Shown: positions 21,011 to 29,616 of the stretch, one piece after another
Position numbering within the stretch: the stretch's first letter is position 1
Layout of the letters: every line of letters begins with the position of its first letter
Source of the DNA: Rhodospirillum rubrum ATCC 11170
Lineage (GTDB): Bacteria > Pseudomonadota > Alphaproteobacteria > Rhodospirillales > Rhodospirillaceae
NCBI RefSeq assembly: GCF_000013085.1
Contig: NC_007643.1
Coordinates: forward strand, 2,985,501 to 3,049,500
Length of the DNA: 64,000 nt
Direction of reading: 5' to 3'
Notes under the pieces: generated by a model
Databases searched by the model: none
What the model was told of the DNA's origin: nothing
The model's input: the letters and a program-made list of their open reading frames with translations, nothing else
Position numbers and translations under genes: made by a program

Positions 21011-21483
21011 GGCGCGGTCTCCTCGGGCGCAGGGGACAAGACCAGGGACAGCGGCGGGGCGAGCAGGGTTAGGCGCAGGGCCACCCCCAGCCAACTCCCC
21101 GCTGCCAAAGCGCAAGGGCCGGCCCGGGGGGCGAGCAGGGCTTGGGCGGCCCAAACCAGCTCCGGCCCGCCGCCGGGCGCCACCCGCACCTCGGCCCGGC
21201 CACGCAGCACAGGGCCGAGGGAGGCCAGACGCACGATCAAGGGGGTCCAGGCCCGGGCGGTGAACAGCAGATCCAGGCGATCGCCCAGCACATCCTCGCG
21301 GATTGGCGCCAAAGAGCCATCGGACCGCGCCTGCCACCGGGTCAGCGTCGTCAGTCCGCGCTCGAAGCGGGCCTCGCTCAGCGGCCCCAGATCGGCCAGA
21401 TCCTGGTCGAGCTCGGCGAAGCGCACCCGGGGAGAGGCCCCGGCAAGCATCCGCCGGGGCCAGGGGGAGGAGGAGGCGGTCAT
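21007..21483 (-). CDS. Phage-block protein downstream of the capsid gene
   Basis: 158 residues; middle part LTTLTRWQARSDGSLAPIRE then hydrophobic beta-type sequence to the C-terminus. No family recognised. It begins six bases after the major capsid gene stop. It may be a head-decoration or head-completion protein, on order alone. Confidence 0.45.
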   Translation of the reverse strand: MTASSSPWPRRMLAGASPRVRFAELDQDLADLGPLSEARFERGLTTLTRWQARSDGSLAPIREDVLGDRLDLLFTARAWTPLIVRLASLGPVLRGRAEVRVAPGGGPELVWAAQALLAPRAGPCALAAGSWLGVALRLTLLAPPLSLVLSPAPEETAP

Positions 21484-21489
21484 CGCCGC

Positions 21490-22503
21490 TTAACCGTTGG
21501 TGCGCAGCGCGGCGAAGCGGATCGCCTTGCGGGCGTAGACCCGGTCCCAATTGGCGGGATTGGCCAATTCGGCGTTGCTGGGCGCGGTTTTGGCCATCGC
21601 CGCGCCGATCCAGCGGATACCGCGCGGATGGAGCAGGAAATGGCGGCGGGTATGCAAGATCTCCATGCCCTCGCCATCGCCGGCCCCGGGAACGCGCTCG
21701 GTCTCCACCGGCAGCTTGGGCGTTCCCTCGCCATAGGCCACGGCGCCATCGGCGAACAGATACGAGGTATAGACCACCCGGTTGGCCCCCCGGCTGACCG
21801 GCAGGCCGTCATCGACGATCACCCGGTAGCCGAGATAGGTGTGGTAGCGCAGATCGCCGGTTTGCGGATCGTGAACGGGCAACAGCGCGCCCAGCCGCTG
21901 CAAACGGGTGTGAACCACCGAATGCAGGGCGATGGCGCTCAGGCGGCTTTTCATGTCGCCCAGGGTCTGGGCGGCGACCAGCACCGCCTCGTCGCTGATC
22001 AACTCGGCGGCGGTCGCCGGGGCGGCGGCATCGCTCGACACGTCATGGACCATGTCGCCGTTATCATGGGCCAGATTGTCGGCGACCACCCCGGCCAAAC
22101 TGGCGACCAGCACCTTCTGGCGATCGCGCACCCAAAACGGCGCCACCAGATCGGCCACGGCGCGCACCGGATCGCTTGCCAGCAGGGCGGCGGTCAGATC
22201 CATGCTCGACCACGATTTGTTGCGCACATGCTTGACCGCGCCGTCGCGCCCGGCGATCAGCTTGGCCGGGGCGGCGAAGCTTTCGGGATCGTCCGACCCC
22301 ACATTGGACTCGCCATCGAGATCATTGAAGAACGGCAAATTGAAGCTGGCCCCGGGACCGCCGGCCAGGGCGTCGAACTGCGGATCGCGCACCACCACCC
22401 CGGACTGGATCAGGGCGTCAAGCTCCAGGGCGCGGGCGATGACATAGGGCTGAAAGACCTCGGCGACGATGACATCGGACAAACGGGTGCTGGTCGTCGG
22501 CAT
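21490..22503 (-). CDS. Major capsid (coat) protein
   Basis: A 337-residue coat protein. The N-terminus TRLSDVIVAEVFQPYVIARA followed by ALIQSGVVVRDPQFDALAGG, the ASFNLPFFNDLDGESNV block, and the C-terminal HTRRHFLLHPRGIRWIGAAM region match phage major capsid proteins of this type, expected to adopt the HK97 fold. AAGGAGAG six bases upstream of the ATG is the strongest ribosome site in the block, as expected for the most abundant particle protein. The scaffold-like gene precedes it, the usual head-module order. Confidence 0.85.
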   Translation of the reverse strand: MPTTSTRLSDVIVAEVFQPYVIARALELDALIQSGVVVRDPQFDALAGGPGASFNLPFFNDLDGESNVGSDDPESFAAPAKLIAGRDGAVKHVRNKSWSSMDLTAALLASDPVRAVADLVAPFWVRDRQKVLVASLAGVVADNLAHDNGDMVHDVSSDAAAPATAAELISDEAVLVAAQTLGDMKSRLSAIALHSVVHTRLQRLGALLPVHDPQTGDLRYHTYLGYRVIVDDGLPVSRGANRVVYTSYLFADGAVAYGEGTPKLPVETERVPGAGDGEGMEILHTRRHFLLHPRGIRWIGAAMAKTAPSNAELANPANWDRVYARKAIRFAALRTNG

Positions 22504-22545
22504 GGGTGCTCTCCTTAGCGAGGGGACGGGGCTTGAAAAAGCCGA

Positions 22546-23049
22546 TCAGCGGGCGCGCTCGCGCAGGCGGGCGGCCAGGTCGGGCTGGCTGCGCAACAGC
22601 CGGCCCTGTTCGGTCAGATCCAGGGTGTCGCGGGCGAAGGGATTGGGCGGATCGGCCGGGACGCGGGCCGGCGGCGCCCCCGCCCCCGCCGCCACCTCCC
22701 ACCATGCCGCCGCTCCGGTCCGCCGCAATCCGGCCAGCCAGCCGTCCAGCCCGCCCGGCGCCTCGACGCCCGGCAGGGCGACGACCTCCAGGCCGTCCGA
22801 TAGGGTGAAGACCTCGCGGGCGGCGCGGCAGACATCGGTGCGGCTCAGATCGCGCACCCCGGCGCGGGCGCAGGCCTCCAGCACGGCGGCGCGCAACCGC
22901 GCCTCCGAGGCTTGGGCAAGGCGGGCCTGACTGGCGGCCAGCCGGGCGTTCAGGGCCGCCACCTCGGCCTCGCGCTCGGCCAGGGCGGCGCGCAGGTCGG
23001 GCGTTTCATCGGGCGGCGGCGGGGTATCGACGGCGGGACCATCGGTCAT
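22546..23049 (-). CDS. Probable scaffolding protein
   Basis: A 167-residue acidic/Ala-rich protein with a strong predicted coiled coil at about residues 18-55 (DLRAALAEREAEVAALNARL, followed by AASQARLAQASEAR). It lies between portal and capsid genes, the usual site of a scaffold. No serine-protease motif is visible, so head maturation by a protease is not evident. The ATG at 23049 is chosen because the upstream part of the frame overlaps the portal gene. The C-terminus is basic (AARLRERAR), typical of scaffolds that bind coat protein. Confidence 0.6.
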   Translation of the reverse strand: MTDGPAVDTPPPPDETPDLRAALAEREAEVAALNARLAASQARLAQASEARLRAAVLEACARAGVRDLSRTDVCRAAREVFTLSDGLEVVALPGVEAPGGLDGWLAGLRRTGAAAWWEVAAGAGAPPARVPADPPNPFARDTLDLTEQGRLLRSQPDLAARLRERAR

Positions 23050-23083
23050 CGCTTCACTCTCCGGGGTGGTGGATCGGGAAAGG

Positions 23084-24442
23084 TCACGGCGCAAGGGCGT
23101 CGGCCTGGGCATCGAAGGCCAGCGACAGCACGCCCCGGCGCTGCAATTCGGCCAGATAGGCGCCACGGCTGAGATCGCCGGCGGCGCGCGCCTTGAACAG
23201 GGCGTCAAGGTCGCCGCCGTCGCGGACCTCGGCGAAATCGGTGGACACGTCCACCCGCCCGCCGCCCTCGGCCAGCGGCGCCTCGCCGCTCCAGGCGGCC
23301 ATCAGGGCCAGGGCCTGTTCCAGGGCGTCTTTCAGGGCCAAGGCCCAGGCCTTGACCACCGAATGGGCCTGACTGGCGGCGATGGCGGCGGCGGTGGCGG
23401 TCTGGCTGCCCGAGCGCTCGACCAGCGGATCAAGGGCCAGGCGCTCCATCTGGGCTTCCAGCCGCGCCAGATCGCGCTCGCCGGCCTGGATGGCGGTGCC
23501 GGCGGGCTCCACGTAATACCAGCGCGCCGCCGCGTCGGGGCTGTGCAGAAAGGTCTTGGGACCAACCGCCAGCCCGCCCTCCTTGCCGCCCTCGGGCGCC
23601 GGTCCCGACAGGGCGAGCATGGCGAAGCGCCCCAGGGTCAGGATGTTTCGCTGATCGCTGGCCGATTGCCAGTGGGCGACATTGAGATGGGCCAGCCCTT
23701 CCAGCGGCGGCCGGGCGAACAGCGCGCCTTCGGCCGGCCCCAGGCGCAGCGGCACCAGCGGCAGCTCGCCCAGGCCGGTTTCCCCCTTGTCGGTCCGCAC
23801 CCAGCCGGTGCCGCCGCGCCGCCAGCTTTCAAAAGACCCCGGTTCGAGCACTTGCACGTGATCGACGCCGCGCTCGGTAAAGCCCTGGCGTTCGCGGGCG
23901 GTGAAGCGCAGCCGGGCATGGTCCAGGCGCCAGCGGCCCGCGCGGCGGGCGGCATGGGCGGCGATCACCTCCTCGGCCGACAGCACGATCAGATAGGGCC
24001 GGCGCAGGGCCTCGGGTTGGTCGCGGCCGGGCATTTCCACCTGCAGCCAGCCGATGCCCGTCGTCACCGCCTCGGTAAACCAGCGCTCGGCCACCCGGTG
24101 CAGGGCGTTGCCCATCAGATCGGCGTCCTCAAGCCAACCGCGCAGGCGGGGCGGCACATCCTCGCCCAGCAGCAGCGGCCGGGCGAAAACCCGGCCGACG
24201 ATGTCGCGCACGGCGCCGGCGAAGGCCGGCAGCAGCACGGCGCGGGCCAGACGGGTGCGATAGGCGTCCCGGTCCTCGGCCTCGTAACGCGGCAAGAACC
24301 CCTCGCCCGCCGCCCGCATCGCCGGGGTGCCGCCCATCAGGGCCCGCACCATCGCCCAATGGGGGGCGCAGGCCAGATAATCGGCGGTGGGGCGGGCCGG
24401 ATCGGCCGGCGCGGTCACAAGGTCGGGCACGGGATCGGGCAT
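23084..24442 (-). CDS. Portal protein (DUF4055 type)
   Basis: 452 residues. The N-terminal pattern W..VRALMGGTPAMRAAGEGFLPRY, RTRLARAVLLPAFAGAVRDIVGRVFARPLLL and the later GAGERDLARLEAQM-like region (here AIQAGERDLARLEAQMERLA) match DUF4055 proteins, which serve as portals in some phages. The portal forms the ring through which DNA enters the head. The ATG at 24442 follows the large terminase stop by five bases. Family identification is from motif resemblance; I have moderate to good confidence. Confidence 0.75.
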   Translation of the reverse strand: MPDPVPDLVTAPADPARPTADYLACAPHWAMVRALMGGTPAMRAAGEGFLPRYEAEDRDAYRTRLARAVLLPAFAGAVRDIVGRVFARPLLLGEDVPPRLRGWLEDADLMGNALHRVAERWFTEAVTTGIGWLQVEMPGRDQPEALRRPYLIVLSAEEVIAAHAARRAGRWRLDHARLRFTARERQGFTERGVDHVQVLEPGSFESWRRGGTGWVRTDKGETGLGELPLVPLRLGPAEGALFARPPLEGLAHLNVAHWQSASDQRNILTLGRFAMLALSGPAPEGGKEGGLAVGPKTFLHSPDAAARWYYVEPAGTAIQAGERDLARLEAQMERLALDPLVERSGSQTATAAAIAASQAHSVVKAWALALKDALEQALALMAAWSGEAPLAEGGGRVDVSTDFAEVRDGGDLDALFKARAAGDLSRGAYLAELQRRGVLSLAFDAQADALAP

Positions 24443-24447
24443 CGGAT

Positions 24448-26025
24448 CTACCACCTCAGCTTGGCCACCCGCCCAGCGGCGGCGGCTTCGTGAAAGGTCA
24501 GGGCCAGGGCGTCGGCCAGATCGGGACTGCGCAAGCCCCGGCGCTTCATCGCATCCTTGCTTTCCACCACCACCCGCCCCGAGCCATCGAAGGCGTAGCG
24601 CGGGGTGGCCAGTTCGCCGGCGAGATCCTGGGCCAGATCGGCGTCCACGCCGGGGACGAGACAACTGCCCATCCCGGAGAGAAGGCCGGCGGCTGACCCG
24701 GAAGCGGGACCGCCGCCGGGCCCGGCGAAGACCGGGGCCTCGTCGCGCAGCCAGCCGCGCACCATCAGCCACAGGTGATCGCGCAGCAGCCGGCCGCGCT
24801 CCTCGCCCGCCGCCCGCTCCGGGGCGCTGGCGGCGACATTGACCGCCACCACCGGCGCGCCGTCCTCGCGCAACCGATCGACAACCCCGGCGCCGACGCC
24901 GATCTCATCGACATAGATGCGCCCGGCCCGCCAGATCTCGGCCAGCCGCCGCGCCCGCCCGGCAACCGCCATGGTGTCGCGCCCCGCCGTCACCTCGATC
25001 GCGCCGACAACCGGCCCGATCCGCAGCAGAAACACCGTGCGGTCATCGCCAAAGCGCGCCACATCCACCCCCAGCCGGCGCTCGTCCTCGGTGGCCATGC
25101 GGGCGGGCAAGGGGCGGGCCAGTGCCGCCTCGGCGGTTTCCAGGGCGATCAGCACGTCGTCATCCTGGCGGGGAAAGGCGCCATCGGCGCGCACCCGCAC
25201 CACGTTCGACTCGGCGCCGTATTTGCGCACCAAACCGGCGCGGTAGCCGGGATCGACCAGCGGACTGTCGGCGCAGCGCAAGCGCAAGGCGGTGAACGAG
25301 GCGCGGTCGCGCTTGTGCGAGCGGGCGAAGAAGCCGGTGTTGCGGGTTGGATTGCCGACCATCAGCAAGCGGGCGCCCGGGCTCGACAAGGCGCCCTCGG
25401 CGACCTCGAACACGGCGTCAGGCACGCCCGAGGCCTCCTCGATAACGAACATCAAGGCCGCCCCGCCGCTTTTGGCCGAAAGTCGCGGCCCGGCGCCGGC
25501 CTCCAGATCGATATCCGAGGCGTGGAAGCCCTGCAGGGCGTCGGGCTGATCGCGCCGGGCGGTGCGGGCGACGACGAACCATTCGCGGGGCGTGCCGCGA
25601 TCGGCGATCGCCCGGCCCGACACCGCGAACAAGGCCTCCAGCCGCAGGGCCGCCGGCAGGCCGGTGCCTTGCGCCCGCGCATCGGCGCGCCGGCGCAGCC
25701 TGGCCAGTTCGGACCACAGGATTTGTTCAAGCTGGCTGGCGGTTGGCGCCGTGCAGGGAGTTTTCGAATAATCGAAGCACTCCAAATGCCACCAGATCGC
25801 CGCCGCCGTTGCCGTGGTCTTGCCCACCCCATGGCCAGCGCGCACCGTGACCTTGGCCCCGGCGGGGGCGATGGCGCTCAGCAGGCCGGCTTGCTGGGCC
25901 GTGGGCACCATCCCCAGGCGCTGGCGGGCATAAAGCACCGGATCGGCCCGCCACAGGCCCCGCAACCGGCCGTAAGCGGCCAGATCGACGGGCGCTAGGC
26001 GGCTATCCTCACGAAGCGTCGCCAT
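24448..26025 (-). CDS. Terminase large subunit
   Basis: DNA-packaging motor and nuclease. In the 525-residue protein Walker A is RAGHGVGKTT (about residue 63), Walker B is FVIEEASGV, and the RNase-H-like nuclease domain shows GVDVARFGDDRT, YVDEIGVGAGVVDRL and RSPDLADALAL, the three acidic motifs. Both ATPase and nuclease residues appear intact, so the gene looks functional. It overlaps the small subunit gene by 17 bases. Confidence 0.92.
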   Translation of the reverse strand: MATLREDSRLAPVDLAAYGRLRGLWRADPVLYARQRLGMVPTAQQAGLLSAIAPAGAKVTVRAGHGVGKTTATAAAIWWHLECFDYSKTPCTAPTASQLEQILWSELARLRRRADARAQGTGLPAALRLEALFAVSGRAIADRGTPREWFVVARTARRDQPDALQGFHASDIDLEAGAGPRLSAKSGGAALMFVIEEASGVPDAVFEVAEGALSSPGARLLMVGNPTRNTGFFARSHKRDRASFTALRLRCADSPLVDPGYRAGLVRKYGAESNVVRVRADGAFPRQDDDVLIALETAEAALARPLPARMATEDERRLGVDVARFGDDRTVFLLRIGPVVGAIEVTAGRDTMAVAGRARRLAEIWRAGRIYVDEIGVGAGVVDRLREDGAPVVAVNVAASAPERAAGEERGRLLRDHLWLMVRGWLRDEAPVFAGPGGGPASGSAAGLLSGMGSCLVPGVDADLAQDLAGELATPRYAFDGSGRVVVESKDAMKRRGLRSPDLADALALTFHEAAAAGRVAKLRW

Positions 26026-26725
26026 CGCACTCCCCCAGGTTCTCCACCGCCCCCTCCCGGGTTTCTTGCGCCCCTTCCCGGGCTTCTTGGTTCACCGCCC
26101 CTTCCTGGGCGAGACGGGTCGCCTCGGCGAGCAGGGCCGACAGGCCGCCCCCCGCAAAGCCGCCCCCCAAGCCCGGGGAGCGGGCGCCCTCGGCCGGGCG
26201 CTTCCACAACCCCAGACGCAAACCAAGCAAGGTAAGGGCGCGCAGTTTGTCGGCCAGCTTCACCCGCGTGCGCTTGACCGGCCGCGCCTCCTCGCCCTTG
26301 CCCGCCACATATTCATCAACCGTCAGCTCGGCGATCGCCGCCGCCTGCCGCTCGTCAAGGGCCGAAAGATCGACCACCGCCCCGCCGTCGGCGGTGACCC
26401 GCATCAGATCCATCGGCCGCGAAAAGGCCAGCGAGGCCAGTTCCGACAGCACCCGTTCCTCGGTGATGGCATAGCGTTCGATCACCGCCCCGGTGCGCGC
26501 CCGCGCCCGCCGCTCGGCCCGGGCCAAGGCCGCCCGCACCGGGTCGCGGGCCAGCCACGCCGCCGCTTTTCGCGAGGCGACGCGCGGCGCGGCCCCGGCC
26601 TCGACCGCCTCGCGCCACGCCTTGGCGCCCTTGCGGCCATTGGCCAGATAACACGCGACGAAGCGCCGCTCGGCGGGCGACAGGGCGGGCAAGCGCGGAT
26701 CGACATCATTGGGGGACTGGGCCAT
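26009..26725 (-). CDS. Terminase small subunit
   Basis: 238 residues. The first ~70 (LSPAERRFVACYLANGRKGAKAW, then RKAAAWLARDPVRAALARAE) fit the terminase_2/P27-like small subunit DNA-binding helix-turn-helix, followed by an oligomerisation helix (VIERYAITEERVLSELASLA) and a variable Gly/Glu-rich tail. I start at the ATG at 26725 with GAAGGG upstream; an ATG at 26761 is possible. It is the first gene of the block, so the operon promoter should lie in 26726-26976. Confidence 0.85.
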   Translation of the reverse strand: MAQSPNDVDPRLPALSPAERRFVACYLANGRKGAKAWREAVEAGAAPRVASRKAAAWLARDPVRAALARAERRARARTGAVIERYAITEERVLSELASLAFSRPMDLMRVTADGGAVVDLSALDERQAAAIAELTVDEYVAGKGEEARPVKRTRVKLADKLRALTLLGLRLGLWKRPAEGARSPGLGGGFAGGGLSALLAEATRLAQEGAVNQEAREGAQETREGAVENLGECDGDAS

Positions 26726-26976
26726 AGCGCCCTTCGCAAGGGAGGATGCCCGGACGTTCATCGTCCGAAGCGCGCGACGAAGATTTAATGATGAAAAGAC
26801 ATTATCTCAGGGTATCCCCGCAGTCAAGGAAATCAATGACCTTACGTCATCCCTTACGTCATCGAAGAAAAAATCTCTCCGCCCCCGGCCCGCCCGCCCC
26901 CGCGCCCCTTGCCAGCCGCGACGCGCCGGTGTAGGGGCTGGGGCCTTTCCCGGCCTCCGTCCAAAGAAGACCGCCG

Positions 26977-27672
26977 ATGATCCTCACGCCGATCCCGCTC
27001 GCCGAGCTTCCCGGGCTGAGCGACGCCTTCGCCCAAGCCCTGGCCGATCATCCCCTGGCCTTGGCGGTTTTCGCCCGGATCGCCGCCACCACGGCGTTCG
27101 TGCGCGGCGACACCATCGCTCTTTCAACCGATAGCGACCACCACGCCGCCGCCCTCGCCCTGGTCCGCAGCTTCGGCATGGGGGTGATCGACGGGCCGCC
27201 GGCCAAGGGCTTCACCTGGGATGGTCAGGCGGTGGCCGCCGATATGGAACCCAGCGTGCTGATCCACGAGATCGGCCACTTCCAGGCCTGCGCCCCGGAG
27301 CGCCGCCACGTCATCGACTTCGGCCTGGGCGCCGGACCAGAAACCGGCTTGCGCGGCGAGGCCGAAGCGGTCGCCAGCCTGGGCGGCGTCGCCGGCGATC
27401 TGGAAGAGGCCTTCGCCTCGCTTTTGGGAATTTTATGGGAGGCCGAGGTCGGCCAACCGGCGATCCTCGCCTTTCTGGAACAGAACTGGCTGGCCGGCGG
27501 CGCAACGGCCGCCAACCGCGCCCATTTCCTCAAGATCGTCGAAGCCCTCGCCGCCCATGGCTTCCTAAGCCCCGAAGGCCGCCCGACCCGGGCGCTCCGC
27601 GAGGTCGACGATCAAACCTTCCTCGGGCCGCTCCTGGTCGCCCCGCCTCAGGGCGCGCCCAAGGCCTGCTGA
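26977..27672 (+). CDS. Uncharacterised protein with an HExxH-like motif
   Basis: A 231-residue cytoplasmic-looking protein. LIHEIGHFQACAPERRHVID contains HEIGH, the zinc-binding/catalytic motif of gluzincin and metzincin metallopeptidases, around residue 97. A glutamate-rich helix (EDLEEAFASLLGILWEAEVG-like region, residues ~135-155) could supply a third ligand, but I cannot identify it. No signal peptide. The gene is convergent with a GGDEF gene and overlaps its end by 25 bases. It stands alone beside the phage-like block. Function unknown; a chance HExxH is possible. Confidence 0.7.
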   Translation: MILTPIPLAELPGLSDAFAQALADHPLALAVFARIAATTAFVRGDTIALSTDSDHHAAALALVRSFGMGVIDGPPAKGFTWDGQAVAADMEPSVLIHEIGHFQACAPERRHVIDFGLGAGPETGLRGEAEAVASLGGVAGDLEEAFASLLGILWEAEVGQPAILAFLEQNWLAGGATAANRAHFLKIVEALAAHGFLSPEGRPTRALREVDDQTFLGPLLVAPPQGAPKAC

Positions 27673-29399
27673 CTGATCACCACCTGATTGCGCCCGGCCC
27701 GTTTGGCCGCATACAGGGCCTGATCGGCCTCGTTCATCAGGGCGCTAAAGGAGATGGATCGACCATTCGACCGGGTAAGGCCGATCGAGATGGTCACGCC
27801 GATCGGCTCGCCCTCTGGCTGAACGATCTCGTCCCGGGCCACCACGGCGCAAAGCCGCCGCGCGATCTCCAGGGCCTCGGGCCCGCCCGTCTCGACGATC
27901 ACGGCGGCGAATTCCTCGCCCCCGGTGCGGCCAAAGATATCGATCAGGCGCAAGGTCTCCTTGATCCGCCGCGCGACGTTTTGCAAAACCACATCGCCGA
28001 CAAGATGACCCCGGGTGTCGTTGACCGCCTTGAAATGATCGACGTCGATCATCAGCAAGGTGAACGGTCGCTGATAGCGCAGCGAGCGGGCCAGTTCCCT
28101 CTCGGCCAGATCGACAAAAGAGCGCCGATTCAAAAGCCCGGTCAGGAAATCGGTTCGCGCCTCCCACTCGGCCTGCCTCTTGCGCTCCTGCTCGACCTCA
28201 TAGGCTTGCCGGATCATGTGCAATTGCCGTTCGGTTTCCCGGCGGCCGTACTGGCTCCGACCATGCACCAGCCACGCGAAGAAGACGCCGACGACAAAAC
28301 CGTCGACGATCAACGACTGAACCCCGATCAGGCTCATCGCCCGCACATCGTCAACCAACCGCGCGCCGGCCCAGAACGCCCCATTGGCCACCGCCATCGA
28401 CAGGAAAAACAGCCTCAGCATGTTTCTCGTCGGGAACAGATCTTTCTTAAGGGAAAAAGCGACGATGACGTAATAGAAAACGGCCAGCTTCATCAACAAA
28501 GCGGCACTGATGATCGCCAAATCAGAATATCCCGCCACCATGGCGATCATCTGAAAAGGAAAGGCCAAAATAAAAACCAAAAATCCCTTCATAAGAAGCG
28601 GATGAGGCTTATAGGGTCTGAAAATTTCACGACAAAACAAAACAGATGTTAGCACGGCAGATATATATATTATGGCGTTAATCAGGTCGATCAACTCTGG
28701 AAAAAACCGCGTCGATAAGGAAGCGAAATACCCCGTCAAAGCGATACCATACAATGTATAAACTATCTGATAAATACAAAATAAAATTAAAATTTTCTGC
28801 TTATCTATAAAATATTGATGAACGCCCCAAATCAATAATAAGACCATGGATGTTACAAAGAAAACTTCGATAATGTCCCGCCAATAATCTTGCTCATTGG
28901 CATCCTCCACTGAGAGAGCCTGCACCTCGAAAGTCATTGGGCTTCTGGTTTTTATACGGAAATAAAAATCCTCTTGCGGCGGAGAGACGCCAACGACAAA
29001 GCTGAGGGAGACGGCCTTGCGCTCCCGCTCGGCGAAAGGATGTAGGTTTCCCGTCACCCGGACTTCCCATCCCTGGGCGGCCTTGGGATCACGCCGAAAA
29101 AGGCGCACATCGTTGAGAAAACTCGGACTGATCAGCAAGACCGTCCGAGCGCCCGCTTCAGGCGCCCGCACCCTTAGGCGAACCCAATAGACCGACGCGC
29201 TGAAGCCCTTCGACAAGACCGCGTCAAAGGGAACGGCCGCGCGCGACACGACATCGTCGATGCTCAGGACACCGCCGGGATCCTCGATATAAGCGCGCGA
29301 GACGACCAGATCCTCGCCCCGCCCCTGCGCGGTGGCCGGGGTGGCGAGACACACCATCGCCAGCAGACCCCAAAGGCCCGCCAGGACAGCCAGGGGCAA
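27648..29399 (-). CDS. 7TMR-DISM sensor with GGDEF domain (paralogue 1)
   Basis: A 583-residue inner-membrane diguanylate cyclase. A signal peptide (residues 1-24, ending ATPATAQ) leads a periplasmic 7TMR-DISMED2-like domain to about residue 180, then seven transmembrane segments (about 185-395), a short linker and a GGDEF domain (GLLNRRSF; active site GGEEF; RLID I-site). Catalysis and feedback inhibition are expected. Only a TTG at 29399 fits as start; no ATG or GTG occurs between it and the upstream in-frame stop, so the start is uncertain. It is the tandem paralogue of the next gene. The membrane segment is encoded by strikingly AT-rich DNA (about 28600-28880). Confidence 0.85.
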   Translation of the reverse strand: MPLAVLAGLWGLLAMVCLATPATAQGRGEDLVVSRAYIEDPGGVLSIDDVVSRAAVPFDAVLSKGFSASVYWVRLRVRAPEAGARTVLLISPSFLNDVRLFRRDPKAAQGWEVRVTGNLHPFAERERKAVSLSFVVGVSPPQEDFYFRIKTRSPMTFEVQALSVEDANEQDYWRDIIEVFFVTSMVLLLIWGVHQYFIDKQKILILFCIYQIVYTLYGIALTGYFASLSTRFFPELIDLINAIIYISAVLTSVLFCREIFRPYKPHPLLMKGFLVFILAFPFQMIAMVAGYSDLAIISAALLMKLAVFYYVIVAFSLKKDLFPTRNMLRLFFLSMAVANGAFWAGARLVDDVRAMSLIGVQSLIVDGFVVGVFFAWLVHGRSQYGRRETERQLHMIRQAYEVEQERKRQAEWEARTDFLTGLLNRRSFVDLAERELARSLRYQRPFTLLMIDVDHFKAVNDTRGHLVGDVVLQNVARRIKETLRLIDIFGRTGGEEFAAVIVETGGPEALEIARRLCAVVARDEIVQPEGEPIGVTISIGLTRSNGRSISFSALMNEADQALYAAKRAGRNQVVISQQALGAP

Positions 29400-29616
29400 G
29401 CGGCTCAGGATCGAACGCCGGGACGGGCGGCGACCACGCCGCGATCCTTTTCAAGCCAGAAAAATCGTCCCATTGATTCCGCCTCGCAGCCCGGACCCGT
29501 GTTGATCCGACATCCCTCCTCGGAGACATCCCTCCCCGCACACGCTCCACGATACCCCAGATCTTAGATCCATTCCATTCCCGATCGCCGGGACAGGACA
29601 AACACCCCATCAAGGC

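Larger units (their letters stand above)
13851..26761 (-). mobile_element. Phage structural gene block (domesticated prophage or GTA-like element)
   Basis: About 12.9 kb, 14 genes on one strand, most overlapping or within a few bases: small and large terminase, portal, scaffold, coat, connectors, tail proteins. No integrase, excisionase, repressor, replication, lysis or tape-measure gene is present, and no tRNA or direct-repeat attachment sites are visible at the ends. GC content and codon use look like the host. The left border shares stop-codon bases with glgX. Confidence 0.75.

Noticed and set aside
13851-26761. Complete active prophage
   Set aside because: No integration, regulation, replication or lysis genes and no attachment-site repeats are visible in or near the block.
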